Source of the DNA: Methylococcales bacterium
GTDB lineage: Bacteria; Pseudomonadota; Gammaproteobacteria; Methylococcales; Methylomonadaceae
Assembly (NCBI GenBank): GCA_028707085.1
Contig: JAQTUW010000028.1
Span: 1 to 35,476 of the forward strand
Length of the DNA: 35,476 bases
Direction of reading: 5' to 3'
Part shown: positions 18,820-26,057 of the stretch, one piece after another
Layout: each line of letters begins with the position of its first letter
Position numbering within the stretch: the stretch's first letter is position 1
Notes under the pieces: generated by a model
Database searches by the model: none
What the model was told of the DNA's origin: nothing
The model's input: only the letters and a program-made list of their open reading frames with translations
Made by a program: the position numbers and the translations under genes

Positions 18820-18868
18820 CAATTTTAATAAGCAACTGTTAATGCATGAAATTCGCCAGTTAAAAATT

Positions 18869-18884
18869 TGGCCCGGGGATTGCA
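18869..18884 (+). promoter_or_regulatory. sigma54 (-24/-12) promoter
   Basis: The bases TGGCCCGGGGATTGCA match the sigma54 consensus, with GG at 18870-18871 and GC at 18882-18883 separated by the required 10 bases. The predicted transcript starts near 18895, some 65 bases before the DUF938 gene. It faces away from the gene for a sigma54-dependent activator. Site, orientation and neighbour agree, so this is a strong call. Confidence 0.88.
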
Positions 18885-18946
18885 ACAGTCATTGTGGAAA
18901 CTGCGGCGGCAGGTTTTTTCCAAAAACATAAAAAATAATAAATTAT

Positions 18947-18953
18947 AGAGGAG
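18947..18953 (+). promoter_or_regulatory. ribosome binding site of the DUF938 gene
   Basis: AGAGGAG lies 6 bases before the ATG at 18960 and fixes this start. It is much stronger than most ribosome sites in the window, which fits an inducible, highly expressed operon. Confidence 0.75.
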
Positions 18954-18959
18954 CACGCC

Positions 18960-19613
18960 ATGTATAAAGATAGACCACCAATCAACCCGCACCCGCTCAG
19001 CGACTATGTAGCCTGGGCCGGAAACCGCAACCGCGAGCCGATACTGCATGTATTGAAACAAAAACTGCCCAGAGAGTCCGGCAGGGTCATGGAAATGGCT
19101 ACCGGCAGCGGCATGCATATCAATTATTTCGCACCGCATTTCGAACACCTGCAGTTTCATCCGACAGACAAGGATCAGGAGGTGTTCGACAACATCAAAC
19201 AGTTGATCGCCGACCACGGCAACCGCAATATCGCCGACCCGGTGCATCTGGATCTGACCGAAGCCGAAACCTGGCTCAACCCTGGCGAAAAAAACAGCTT
19301 CGATGTGATTTTCTGCATCAACATTTTTCAGGTGGCACCGATTTCGATCGCCGACGGCATGATGGCCTGCGCGGCGAATCTGCTCAACGAAAACGGCATA
19401 TTGCTGATCTACGGCCCGTTTAAAGTCGAAGGCGGCTTCACCACCGAGTCCAACCAGGAATTTCACAACACCTTGTCTGCCTACGACGTGCCGGAATGGG
19501 GACTCAAGGACGTGGCGGATTTAAAGGCCGCCGCCGCAGAACATGGCCTGAGCTTAAAGGAAATCATCGACATGCCCGCCAATAACTTTTCGCTGATTTT
19601 CGGCCGCGACTGA
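18960..19613 (+). CDS. DUF938 family SAM-dependent methyltransferase-like protein
   Basis: This 217-residue protein of the DUF938 family has a class I methyltransferase fold. The SAM loop is EMATGSGMH, followed by an acidic turn (HPTDKDQE) and the NIADPVHLDLT and DVIFCINIFQVAPI segments. The family opens, as here, with a conserved Pro/Asn/Arg-rich region (WAGNRNREPIL) that probably lines the active site. No substrate is established for the family. It is the first gene of a four-gene operon behind a sigma54 promoter. Its stop is 1 base before the SDR start. The methyltransferase assignment comes from the fold and motif, not from any known reaction. Confidence 0.88.
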   Translation: MYKDRPPINPHPLSDYVAWAGNRNREPILHVLKQKLPRESGRVMEMATGSGMHINYFAPHFEHLQFHPTDKDQEVFDNIKQLIADHGNRNIADPVHLDLTEAETWLNPGEKNSFDVIFCINIFQVAPISIADGMMACAANLLNENGILLIYGPFKVEGGFTTESNQEFHNTLSAYDVPEWGLKDVADLKAAAAEHGLSLKEIIDMPANNFSLIFGRD

Positions 19614-19614
19614 T

Positions 19615-20349
19615 ATGCCGGCGAACAGAATGGCGCTGGTACTGGGCGTGGGGCCTGTGCAGGGGCTGGGGGCGGCGCTGGCCAGGCGTTTCGCCGCCGA
19701 AGGCCTGCCGGTTTTTATCGCCGGCCGCAGCCAGTCCAGACTGGCGGCCGTTGCCGCCGTCATCAACGCCGAGGGCGGCGTGGCGGAGCCTGTGGTTGCC
19801 GATGCGACTGTCGAAAACGACGTGCAGCGGCTGTTCCGGACGGTGACGGCCGGCGGCCGGACGCTGGAAATCGCCGCCTACAATGTTGACAGCAACATCG
19901 CCGCGCCGCTGCTGGACACCGACGCCGAAACCTTTACCACTCTGTGGCGGCAAAACAGTCTAGGCGCTTTTCTGTTCGGCCGCGAAGCCGTCCGACACAT
20001 GCTGCCGCAACAGCGCGGCACGCTTTTTTTCACCGGCGCAACCGGATCGCTACGCGCCAGGCCGCCATTCACGGCGTTTGCCGCTGCCAAGGCCGGGGTG
20101 CGGGCATTGGCGCAAGGCATGGCGCGGGAATTCGGGCCGCAAGGCATCCATGTGGCGCACGTCGTCATCGACGGCGTGATAGACGGCGAGCGGGCGCACA
20201 GCCGGTTCCCGCAATTTGTCGAAACCAAGGGCCGCGACGGCTTGCTGCAACCGGCGGCGATAGCCGAAACCTACTGGCAGTTACATCGCCAGCACCCCAG
20301 CGCCTGGAGCCACGAAATCGATCTGCGCCCCTACAAGGAACCCTTTTAA
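19615..20349 (+). CDS. SDR-family protein lacking the catalytic tyrosine
   Basis: This 244-residue Rossmann protein is of the short-chain dehydrogenase/reductase superfamily. The nucleotide loop is GVGPVQGLG (residues 11-19), and Arg38 in AGRSQ favours NADP. At the place of the usual Tyr-x-x-x-Lys, it has Phe155-x-x-x-Lys159 (FTAFAAAK), and the serine about 13 residues before is replaced by Ala/Thr (TGATGS). Normal SDR chemistry is therefore doubtful. It may bind the cofactor as a sensor or scaffold, or use another mechanism. I recall related SDR-like proteins with the same Phe, so it is probably a subfamily trait rather than a local mutation. The stop codon overlaps the next start by one base (TAATG). 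Confidence 0.87.
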   Translation: MPANRMALVLGVGPVQGLGAALARRFAAEGLPVFIAGRSQSRLAAVAAVINAEGGVAEPVVADATVENDVQRLFRTVTAGGRTLEIAAYNVDSNIAAPLLDTDAETFTTLWRQNSLGAFLFGREAVRHMLPQQRGTLFFTGATGSLRARPPFTAFAAAKAGVRALAQGMAREFGPQGIHVAHVVIDGVIDGERAHSRFPQFVETKGRDGLLQPAAIAETYWQLHRQHPSAWSHEIDLRPYKEPF

Positions 20350-20960
20350 TGCATAACAACCATCCCGACTGGCGGCTGCAAGGCCGCTATTTCGAAACCT
20401 GTAACTGCGAAGTCGCCTGTCCGTGCATCTGGCTCCAGCCGCCCAGCGAGGGCGAATGCAAACTGCTGGTTGCCTGGCATATCGACGACGGTTATCTGGA
20501 AAACGTCCGCCTGGACAATTTGAACGTGGCGCTGGCCTGCTTTGCGGTCGGTAACATGATAGCCGGCGGCTGGAGCGCGGCGCTCTACATCGACGACCGC
20601 GCCGACAGCGAACAGACCGAGGCGATCAGCCGGATTTTTAGCGGCCAGGCCGGCGGCCACCCGAGCGTATTGATGGGCTTCGTCGGCGAAGTCTGGGGCA
20701 TTCAACAAGCGGCCATGACCTATTACGAACAGGGCGACATTCGCAGACTGAGCATTCCAGGAATCGCCGAGGCGGAAATTCAAAGCATCGTCGGTTTGAA
20801 GGGCGGCGAGGCACTGATTGAAAACCCGCCGTTGTGCGTAGTGACCAGCCACCCGGCGACGGTCGCCCGCTCGATCCGTTACCGCTACCAGGATCACGAT
20901 CAGGACTGGACGTTTTCCGAGCGCAACGGCTTCCATTCGGCATTTGTCTATCAGCCCTGA
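20349..20960 (+). CDS. DUF1326 domain protein with paired Cys motif
   Basis: This 203-residue protein opens with the hallmark of DUF1326, ETCNCEVACPCIW, placing Cys18, Cys20, Cys24 and Cys26 in a tight CxC-x3-CxC cluster likely to bind metal. The remainder (GECKLLVAWHIDDG, LACFAVGNMIAGG, HPSVLMGFVGEVWG) follows the family pattern. There is no signal peptide, so it is probably cytoplasmic. DUF1326 genes often stand beside DUF2182 genes, as here. The biochemical role is unknown. It is translationally coupled to the SDR gene by a 1-base overlap, and the downstream DUF2182 gene begins within 5 bases of its stop. Confidence 0.9.
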   Translation: MHNNHPDWRLQGRYFETCNCEVACPCIWLQPPSEGECKLLVAWHIDDGYLENVRLDNLNVALACFAVGNMIAGGWSAALYIDDRADSEQTEAISRIFSGQAGGHPSVLMGFVGEVWGIQQAAMTYYEQGDIRRLSIPGIAEAEIQSIVGLKGGEALIENPPLCVVTSHPATVARSIRYRYQDHDQDWTFSERNGFHSAFVYQP

Positions 20961-20965
20961 ACGCC

Positions 20966-21712
20966 GTGGCGTCAAGACCATTCGCCGTGCTGGCGCTGGC
21001 GATTAGCGGAGCCTGGCTGTATTTGCTGTATCAAAGCTGGCAAATGAACCATCTGCCGATGTCGCAGATGTGGATGCCGCCCGGTCGGTTAACGGACTGG
21101 GGTTTGGGCGATTTTGGCTGGGTATGGGCCATGTGGGCGGTGATGATGGCGGCGATGATGCTGCCGTCGGCCCTGCCCATGCTGTCGGCCTATTCACGCT
21201 ATTGCCGGCGCGACGCCATTGGCCGCGATTGGCGAACGCTCTGGTTCGCCGGCGCTTATCTGGCGGTGTGGATCGCGTTCAGCGCGGTGCTGACCCTGAT
21301 GCAATGGCTGTTTCACGGCCTGGCTTGGCTGTCGCCGATGATGGAAAACCGCCAGCCGCTGCTTGCGGCGGCGATTTTGCTAACCGCCGGCGGCTATCAG
21401 TTCACCGCCTTCAAACACACCTGTCTGCGCCACTGCCGCACGCCGCTGAGCTTTCTGTTGCGCCATTGGTCGCCCGGCAGCCGGGGCGCGGCGCGGCTGG
21501 GCGTGCGCCACGGCCTGGAATGCCTGGGCTGCTGCTGGGCGCAAATGTTGGTCATGTTCGCGGTGGGAGTGATGAATCTGTACGGCATGCTGATGATCAC
21601 CCTGCTGGTGATAGCCGAAAAATGGTCGCCGGCCGAAGCGAAAACGCTCAGTTACGGCAGCGGCCTTGCCTTTGTGGCCTGGGGGCTTTACAGTCTGCCG
21701 GCGGCCATATAA
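20966..21712 (+). CDS. DUF2182 predicted metal-binding membrane protein
   Basis: This inner-membrane protein (248 residues from the GTG chosen) belongs to DUF2182/COG5486, described as predicted metal-binding integral membrane proteins. About six hydrophobic segments are visible, including a Met-rich one (WAVMMAAMMLPSALPM). Two Cys-bearing landmarks are typical: FKHTCLRHCRTP and LECLGCCWAQM, the latter followed by FAVGVMNLYGM. The GTG at 20966 sits 5 bases past the DUF1326 stop and gives a natural first transmembrane segment. The only upstream ATG in frame (20834) would overlap DUF1326 by over 120 bases and add a non-family N-terminus. Met and Cys richness suggests copper, but this is inference. 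Confidence 0.87.
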   Translation: MASRPFAVLALAISGAWLYLLYQSWQMNHLPMSQMWMPPGRLTDWGLGDFGWVWAMWAVMMAAMMLPSALPMLSAYSRYCRRDAIGRDWRTLWFAGAYLAVWIAFSAVLTLMQWLFHGLAWLSPMMENRQPLLAAAILLTAGGYQFTAFKHTCLRHCRTPLSFLLRHWSPGSRGAARLGVRHGLECLGCCWAQMLVMFAVGVMNLYGMLMITLLVIAEKWSPAEAKTLSYGSGLAFVAWGLYSLPAAI

Positions 21713-21726
21713 CGTCAAGAGCCCCA

Positions 21727-21769
21727 AGCCATACGGCGCAATAGCGACAGCGTATTGCGCCGTATGGCT
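21727..21769 (+). terminator. perfect 17-bp inverted repeat (probable operon terminator)
   Basis: Arms 21727-21743 and 21753-21769 pair perfectly over 17 bases around a 9-base loop, starting 15 bases after the DUF2182 stop. No T-tract follows (the next bases are GAGGCACAAC), so termination would not be by the classic mechanism. It could act as an mRNA-stabilising or end-forming hairpin, or be a small repeat element. Confidence 0.6.
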
Positions 21770-21907
21770 GAGGCACAACGCAATACTCAGGGTCTGTAAG
21801 AGCCGGTTCGATCGGTTGACCAGCCGAAGGCTCATGGCTCATCGGCAGGTAATGGATGTCTTTTGTCAGTAAAGATCAGACAATCCGGGCGTTTTTGTTC
21901 GCCAAGG

Positions 21908-22039
21908 CTACGGCGGTACGTTGACAAACCAATTCACTTCGAATCCGATGGCTGGCTTGCATATCTTGCTGGTAACCGTTTTAATGGCCACAAAACGCAT
22001 GTCAGGCCGTGATACGGCTTCGCAAATGGCTTCCGCATC
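21908..22039 (-). mobile_element. IS110-family transposase remnant
   Basis: On the minus strand a 43-codon frame reads DAEAICEAVSRPDMRFVAIK and then degenerates before a TAG. That segment is the conserved catalytic-domain stretch of IS110 transposases (normally NDA-x-DAEAICEAV-x-RP-x-MRFV). Both flanks of the expected protein are missing, so only a scrap of a former insertion remains between the sigma54 operon and the PepSY gene. Confidence 0.65.
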
Positions 22040-22060
22040 GCCGGATGAATGGCTGTGCAG

Positions 22061-22537
22061 TTAGTAAGGCGCTTTATTTTCAATCTGGCCTTTTTCGCTG
22101 ACCGAGACCTTCCAGTTGGCGCCGCCGGAGACCAGATAGACTTCGTATTCTTCGCCGTTGCCGTTAGGGTTGGCCACCATTTCGGCTTTTTTCAGCGTAT
22201 AGTTCGGGAAGTTGGTTTTCAGGCTTTCCCTGACCGCGTCAGGAGCTTCGGTCAGATCGACCAGTTGCAGTTCGTTGCCGAACAGATGACCGTCTTCCCT
22301 GAACAGCTCCATGATCGGTTCATCGCTGCCTTCTTCCTTGAAGCTCACTTCCAGCAGATGGCGCTGAAAATGGATTTCCGGGCTGGCCTGCAAATCCTGC
22401 GCCTTGGGATGGCGTTTGAGGATGCTGGCTTTTACTTTGTCGGGAATAACCGTCTGGCCGTAGGATTGGGCTTGGCAGTTAAAGGCCAGGCCGGCGAGCA
22501 GGGCTGAACCCAGGATGAGAATAATCTGATGACGCAT
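22061..22537 (-). CDS. periplasmic PepSY-like protein
   Basis: This 158-residue protein has a signal peptide (MRHQIILILGSALLAGLAF, cut near CQAQ). The mature part has two repeats of a PepSY/BLIP-like pattern: VIPDKVKASILKRHPKAQ...EVSFKEEGSDEP, and APDAVRESLKTNFPNYTL...YEVYLVSGGANWKVSVSEKGQI. The family is thought to bind or inhibit periplasmic proteins, but its function is not known here. It is the second of two minus-strand genes, 17 bases after the Sel1 gene, and probably co-transcribed with it. Confidence 0.78.
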   Translation of the reverse strand: MRHQIILILGSALLAGLAFNCQAQSYGQTVIPDKVKASILKRHPKAQDLQASPEIHFQRHLLEVSFKEEGSDEPIMELFREDGHLFGNELQLVDLTEAPDAVRESLKTNFPNYTLKKAEMVANPNGNGEEYEVYLVSGGANWKVSVSEKGQIENKAPY

Positions 22538-22554
22538 TGTATGTCCGTTGGTTA

Positions 22555-23331
22555 TTATTGTGGTGTGTTGTTTTTATCGATGGTCGCCTGCAATTGGGCG
22601 GCGCGTTTTTGCGCTTCGCTGACGCTGTCCGGACTTAACTCGGTTTCCAGCTTATTCAATGCTTCCAGCGAATTGATTTCGCCCTGCGCGGCGGCCAGCG
22701 ACAGCCAGACGTAAGCCTGCTGTTTGTCTTTGCCGATGCCCGTACCCTGGTCATAGCACATGCCAAGCTGGTATTCCGCAACCGGGTTGCCCTGATCAGC
22801 CGCCAGATGAAACCAGTTGAAGGCCGCTTCCGGGCTTTTGCTCTGGCCTTCGCCGTGCAGGGCCATCAGCCCCAGATTGAGTTGCGCCCCGGGGTGGCCG
22901 TGGTCGGCGGCCAGCCGGAACCATTTGCCAGCCTGTTCGTAATTCCGCGGCGCGCCGTCGCCTTCGACATAGATCACGCCCAGCAGGAATTCCGATTCGG
23001 CGTCGCCGTGTTCAGCGGCTTTTGCGAACCAGCTTATGGCTTCCCTGGGGTTGAACGCGACGCCTTCGCCGCGCAGCGACATCAGGCCCAGATTGTATTC
23101 CGCCAGGGTATTGTCCTGTTTTGCGGCGGACAGGAACCATTTGCGGGCGGCGCTGAAGTCCAGCGCCACGCCGTCGCCTTCGGCGTACCGGCTGCCGAGA
23201 TCGGTCTGGGCGGCGGGGTCGCCCTGTTCGGCGCGCTGCGTCAGATCGTCCATCGTTTCGGTGTCGGCTAAAGCGGCCGACGACATGCATAACCAGAGTA
23301 TCAGTACCTTGATTGACCGTTTTAAGCGCAT
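22555..23331 (-). CDS. secreted Sel1-repeat (TPR-like) protein
   Basis: This 258-residue protein has a signal peptide (MRLKRSIKVLILWLCMSSAALA). At least five Sel1 repeats of about 36 residues then run from about 33 to 225, each with the pattern A-x-x-G-x-x-x-A-x-x-x-L-G-x-x-Y/M-x-x-G-x-G. Clear examples are QTDLGSRYAEGDGVA, EYNLGLMSLRGEGVA and EYQLGMCYDQGTGIG. Sel1 proteins are scaffolds for protein-protein contacts; the partners here are unknown. The protein is periplasmic by prediction. It lies upstream of the PepSY-like gene. Confidence 0.88.
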   Translation of the reverse strand: MRLKRSIKVLILWLCMSSAALADTETMDDLTQRAEQGDPAAQTDLGSRYAEGDGVALDFSAARKWFLSAAKQDNTLAEYNLGLMSLRGEGVAFNPREAISWFAKAAEHGDAESEFLLGVIYVEGDGAPRNYEQAGKWFRLAADHGHPGAQLNLGLMALHGEGQSKSPEAAFNWFHLAADQGNPVAEYQLGMCYDQGTGIGKDKQQAYVWLSLAAAQGEINSLEALNKLETELSPDSVSEAQKRAAQLQATIDKNNTPQ

Positions 23332-23371
23332 AGTAGTTTACCTGTCGGAAGTTTGAGCTGTGAGGGTAATG

Positions 23372-23698
23372 TTAACGTTCATGTTCTTCGTGGCGGCGGT
23401 AGCCATTTCTTTCGCCGCCTCTTTCGCCGCCGCGGTTACCTTCGCCGCCCCGATAACCGCCATACCCGCCGCGGAAGGCCGGGCCTGCGCCTCTGCCGGC
23501 ATAGGGCATGATCACCGGGCCGGGAACGACATAGGGCGCGGAAACCACCGGCGAGGCGTAACTTCCATAACCTCCGCCATAACCCCCATAGCCTCCACCA
23601 TAACCTGGATAAGACGATGTCGCGTAGCCGCCATAACAACCGCTCAGGGACAGCAGGCAGGCTGCAACGGCAGCCCGAACAAGGGTACGAATATTCAT
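23372..23698 (-). CDS. small Gly/Tyr-rich lipoprotein
   Basis: The chosen ATG gives 108 residues with a lipoprotein signal (MNIRTLVRAAVAACLLSLSGC, lipobox LSGC, Cys21). The mature protein is low-complexity: YGGGYGGYGGGYG repeats, a Pro/Val stretch and a C-terminal region of Arg/Gly/Glu repeats ending in His/Glu/Arg. AGGAG lies about 11 bases upstream of the ATG, supporting this start over an in-frame ATG 99 bases earlier. No function can be assigned; such proteins are envelope-attached and often unordered. Confidence 0.72.
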   Translation of the reverse strand: MNIRTLVRAAVAACLLSLSGCYGGYATSSYPGYGGGYGGYGGGYGSYASPVVSAPYVVPGPVIMPYAGRGAGPAFRGGYGGYRGGEGNRGGERGGERNGYRRHEEHER

Positions 23699-24097
23699 AT
23701 CGATTTTGGCTCCTGGAATAATCTGATCGGTTTGCGGCCTTTTTCGGCTGCGTCGGGCGAAGACGGGTCGAAAACCGGTTTTTTCGGGGTTTTCCATGGT
23801 CTTGCTACAGAGCAGGGGAATGCCGGAAATTTGTCATGACTATAAATGATAACAGCAAATAAATGAAGAGGGTGGTAATACATTGTCAGGGGTCATGAAA
23901 AATTGTAAATTGCCTGGAAACGGCAAAGCCGCTGTTCTGCAAGGGAGTTTCCGGACGGCGCGGCTAATGGCCGCACAGACAGGATGTTCAAAACCGCTGC
24001 AACTGGTATAATTTCACTGTTTATTTAATACCCTTGCAGGCCCGCCGCCGGCGCTGCGATTCATTTAATGTTAGTCCGAAAATCGAGGATAGAAACG
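23699..24097. promoter_or_regulatory. divergent intergenic region with a TATAAT promoter at 24007
   Basis: These 399 bases separate the Gly-rich lipoprotein (minus) from the Gln-rich lipoprotein (plus), with no gene. A perfect TATAAT (24007-24012) lies 16 bases after TGTTCA (23985-23990), about 85 bases before the plus-strand gene at 24098. A promoter there is likely. A small GC-rich dyad (GCGGC...GCCGC, near 23960) is nearby. Confidence 0.45.
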
Positions 24098-24418
24098 ATG
24101 CGGAAATCAAACCGTCTGATATTGGCCGTCACCACTTTCAGCCTGCCGTTGCTGCTGGCCGGCTGCGCCTCCAAGCCTGTAGAAGCGCCGCCCGTCCCGG
24201 CCGCGCCTAAAATTGTCTCCGGCGACCAGATGTTCCGCGATAGCCAGGGCATCGCCCAGCTTGGCAGCCGCTGGCAGGAAGGCAAGCAGATGGTGGACAA
24301 GGGCCAGGCTCTGCAGCGTCAGGGTCAGGCTGAGATCGATCAGGGTCAGAGCCTGATCACCGAAGGCCAGAAAATCATGCAGGAAAGCGAAGAAGGTTAC
24401 AAAAACCTCAAGCAATAA
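24098..24418 (+). CDS. small Gln-rich lipoprotein
   Basis: This 106-residue lipoprotein has a signal peptide with lipobox LLAGC (Cys23). A short Pro/Ala linker follows, then a helical part with heptad-like repeats of Gln, Gly and Glu/Asp (KGQALQRQGQAEIDQGQSL, EGQKIMQESEEG), reminiscent of a coiled coil or Lpp-like rod. GAGGATAG sits about 6 bases before the ATG at 24098; an in-frame ATG 30 bases earlier is less well placed. The function is not known. A structural envelope role is plausible. Confidence 0.75.
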   Translation: MRKSNRLILAVTTFSLPLLLAGCASKPVEAPPVPAAPKIVSGDQMFRDSQGIAQLGSRWQEGKQMVDKGQALQRQGQAEIDQGQSLITEGQKIMQESEEGYKNLKQ

Positions 24419-24424
24419 CCGCCG

Positions 24425-24443
24425 CTGAAAAATTATTTTTCAG
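24425..24443 (+). terminator. 19-bp palindrome after the Gln-rich lipoprotein
   Basis: CTGAAAAAT, a central T, and ATTTTTCAG form a perfect palindrome beginning 7 bases after the stop codon. The second arm supplies a five-T run. The stem is AT-rich and so weak, but its position makes it a likely transcript end. It could act in both directions. Confidence 0.4.
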
Positions 24444-24470
24444 GACAGGATACGGACTGCCGATTTCGAT

Positions 24471-24509
24471 CCCTCTCTCCGGCCAGGGCTTCTGCCGGCG
24501 GGGGAGGGG
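24471..24509 (+). repeat. imperfect GC-rich hairpin
   Basis: CCCTCTCTCCGGC is followed after a 10-base loop by GCCGGCGGGGGAGGG, which pairs with it imperfectly. It lies in the gap between the lipoprotein and the small membrane protein gene and could be a second terminator or an intergenic repeat element. Confidence 0.35.
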
Positions 24510-24559
24510 GGTTTGCCGGCAGACAGGATAAACCCGAATGTTTAAGCAATTTTCCCGAT

Positions 24560-24718
24560 ATGACTCGATCCAAAACCACTGACGCCGCGCGGAATGTCAA
24601 AAACATCGCGGCTGTCGTCTACATGCTGGTGCTGATTTTTCTGGTGGGCGGCTCCTATATCAATCAGCATCGCAGCGAATCCGCCGCCAGCGCAGAACCC
24701 GCCGCCGCCAGACCCTGA
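24560..24718 (+). CDS. small single-pass membrane protein
   Basis: This 52-residue frame starts at the ATG at 24560. A charged N-terminus (MTRSKTTDAARNVKN) is followed by one transmembrane segment (IAAVVYMLVLIFLVGG) and a short hydrophilic tail rich in Ser, Ala and Pro. The clean topology and codon use suggest a real small protein, although no strong ribosome site is seen. No family is recognised. It lies 107 bases before the alaC start and could be a separate transcript. Confidence 0.5.
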   Translation: MTRSKTTDAARNVKNIAAVVYMLVLIFLVGGSYINQHRSESAASAEPAAARP

Positions 24719-24748
24719 ATCGGCAAAACCGGCGCCTGTTGCGCGGAA

Positions 24749-24777
24749 TTGACATTCCGCTTCAACACCAGTACCTT
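24749..24777 (+). promoter_or_regulatory. probable promoter of alaC-hom-thrC
   Basis: A perfect TTGACA (24749-24754) is followed after 17 bases by TACCTT (24772-24777), a weak -10. It would start transcription about 40 bases before the alaC ATG. Confidence 0.45.
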
Positions 24778-24824
24778 AGCGGGTTTTCCTAGAGTTACCA
24801 TCTACCTTTACACACGAGCCGTTA

Positions 24825-26009
24825 ATGGAAGAATTTCACCGCATCAGCCGACTCCCGCCTTATGTCTTTAATATAGTCAACGAGCTGAAAGCCAAAGCCC
24901 GAGCGGAGGGCGAGGATATTATCGATTTCGGCATGGGCAATCCCGATCAGCCGACGCCGCCGCACATCGTGCGGAAAATGATCGAAGTGGCGGAGCGTCC
25001 CGACACCCACCGCTATTCGGTTTCCAAAGGCATACCCCGCTTGCGCAAGGCGATTTGCACCTGGTACAAAAACCGTTTCGATGTCGATCTCGACCCCGAT
25101 AGCGAGGCGATCGTCACCATAGGCTCCAAGGAAGGTTTGTCGCATCTGGCGCTGGCCACGCTGGGCCCGGGCGACGTGGTGCTGGTGCCGAATCCGGCCT
25201 ATCCGATCCACCCTTACGGGGTGGTGATCGCCGGCGCGGATTTGCGGCATGTGCCGCTGACCCCGGGCAGCGATTTCTTTATGGAGCTGGACAAGGCCAT
25301 CGCCGAATGCTGGCCCAGGCCGAAAATGCTGATTCTGAACTTTCCCGGCAACCCTACCAGCCAGTGCGTGGAACTGGATTTCTTCGAAAAAGTGGTGGCG
25401 ATCTGCAAGGAACACAATATCTGGATCGTGCACGATATAGCCTATGCCGACATCGTTTTCGACGGCTATGTCGCGCCGTCCATCCTGCAGGTGCCCGGAG
25501 CCCGGGATATTGCCGTGGAGTTTTTCACGCTGTCCAAAAGCTACAACATGCCGGGCTGGCGGGTAGGCTTCATGTGCGGCAACGCCACCCTGGTTTCCGC
25601 ACTGACCAAGATCAAGGCCTATATGGATTACGGCACCTTCACGCCGATCCAGGTGGCGGCCATCGCCGCGCTGGAAGGCCCGCAGGATTGCGTCAGGGAA
25701 ATTTGCGAAATGTATCGCTCCCGGCGGGACGTGTTATGCGACGGCCTGAACGCCATGGGCTGGCGCGTGGAAAAACCCCGTGCCACCATGTTCGTCTGGG
25801 CGCCTATCCCGGAAGCCTACAAGGCCATGGGATCCATCGAATTCGCCAAAAAACTGATCATAGACGCCAAGGTTGCGGTGTCGCCGGGCATCGGTTTCGG
25901 ACAGCACGGCGACGACCATATCCGCTTCAGCCTGATCGAAAACGAACACCGCACCCGGCAGGCGTTGCGCAGCATCCGTAATATGCTGAAGAAAGACAAC
26001 GTAGTATAA
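24825..26009 (+). CDS. alaC: alanine transaminase (AlaC type)
   Basis: This 394-residue fold-type I PLP aminotransferase closely matches AlaC. The PLP lysine is Lys238 in FTLSKSYNM. Other conserved stretches are [12 protein letters not shown] near the start, [31 protein letters not shown] and [10 protein letters not shown]. It transfers the amino group of glutamate to pyruvate to make alanine. It is the first gene of the block with hom and thrC, 48 bases before hom. This aminotransferase/hom/thrC grouping is seen in other proteobacteria. Other 2-oxo acids could also be substrates. Confidence 0.92.
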   Translation: MEEFHRISRLPPYVFNIVNELKAKARAEGEDIIDFGMGNPDQPTPPHIVRKMIEVAERPDTHRYSVSKGIPRLRKAICTWYKNRFDVDLDPDSEAIVTIGSKEGLSHLALATLGPGDVVLVPNPAYPIHPYGVVIAGADLRHVPLTPGSDFFMELDKAIAECWPRPKMLILNFPGNPTSQCVELDFFEKVVAICKEHNIWIVHDIAYADIVFDGYVAPSILQVPGARDIAVEFFTLSKSYNMPGWRVGFMCGNATLVSALTKIKAYMDYGTFTPIQVAAIAALEGPQDCVREICEMYRSRRDVLCDGLNAMGWRVEKPRATMFVWAPIPEAYKAMGSIEFAKKLIIDAKVAVSPGIGFGQHGDDHIRFSLIENEHRTRQALRSIRNMLKKDNVV

Positions 26010-26057
26010 TTTTTTGGAATAATGACAATAATTTTGGTTTAACGCTGGGAGTCGGGT

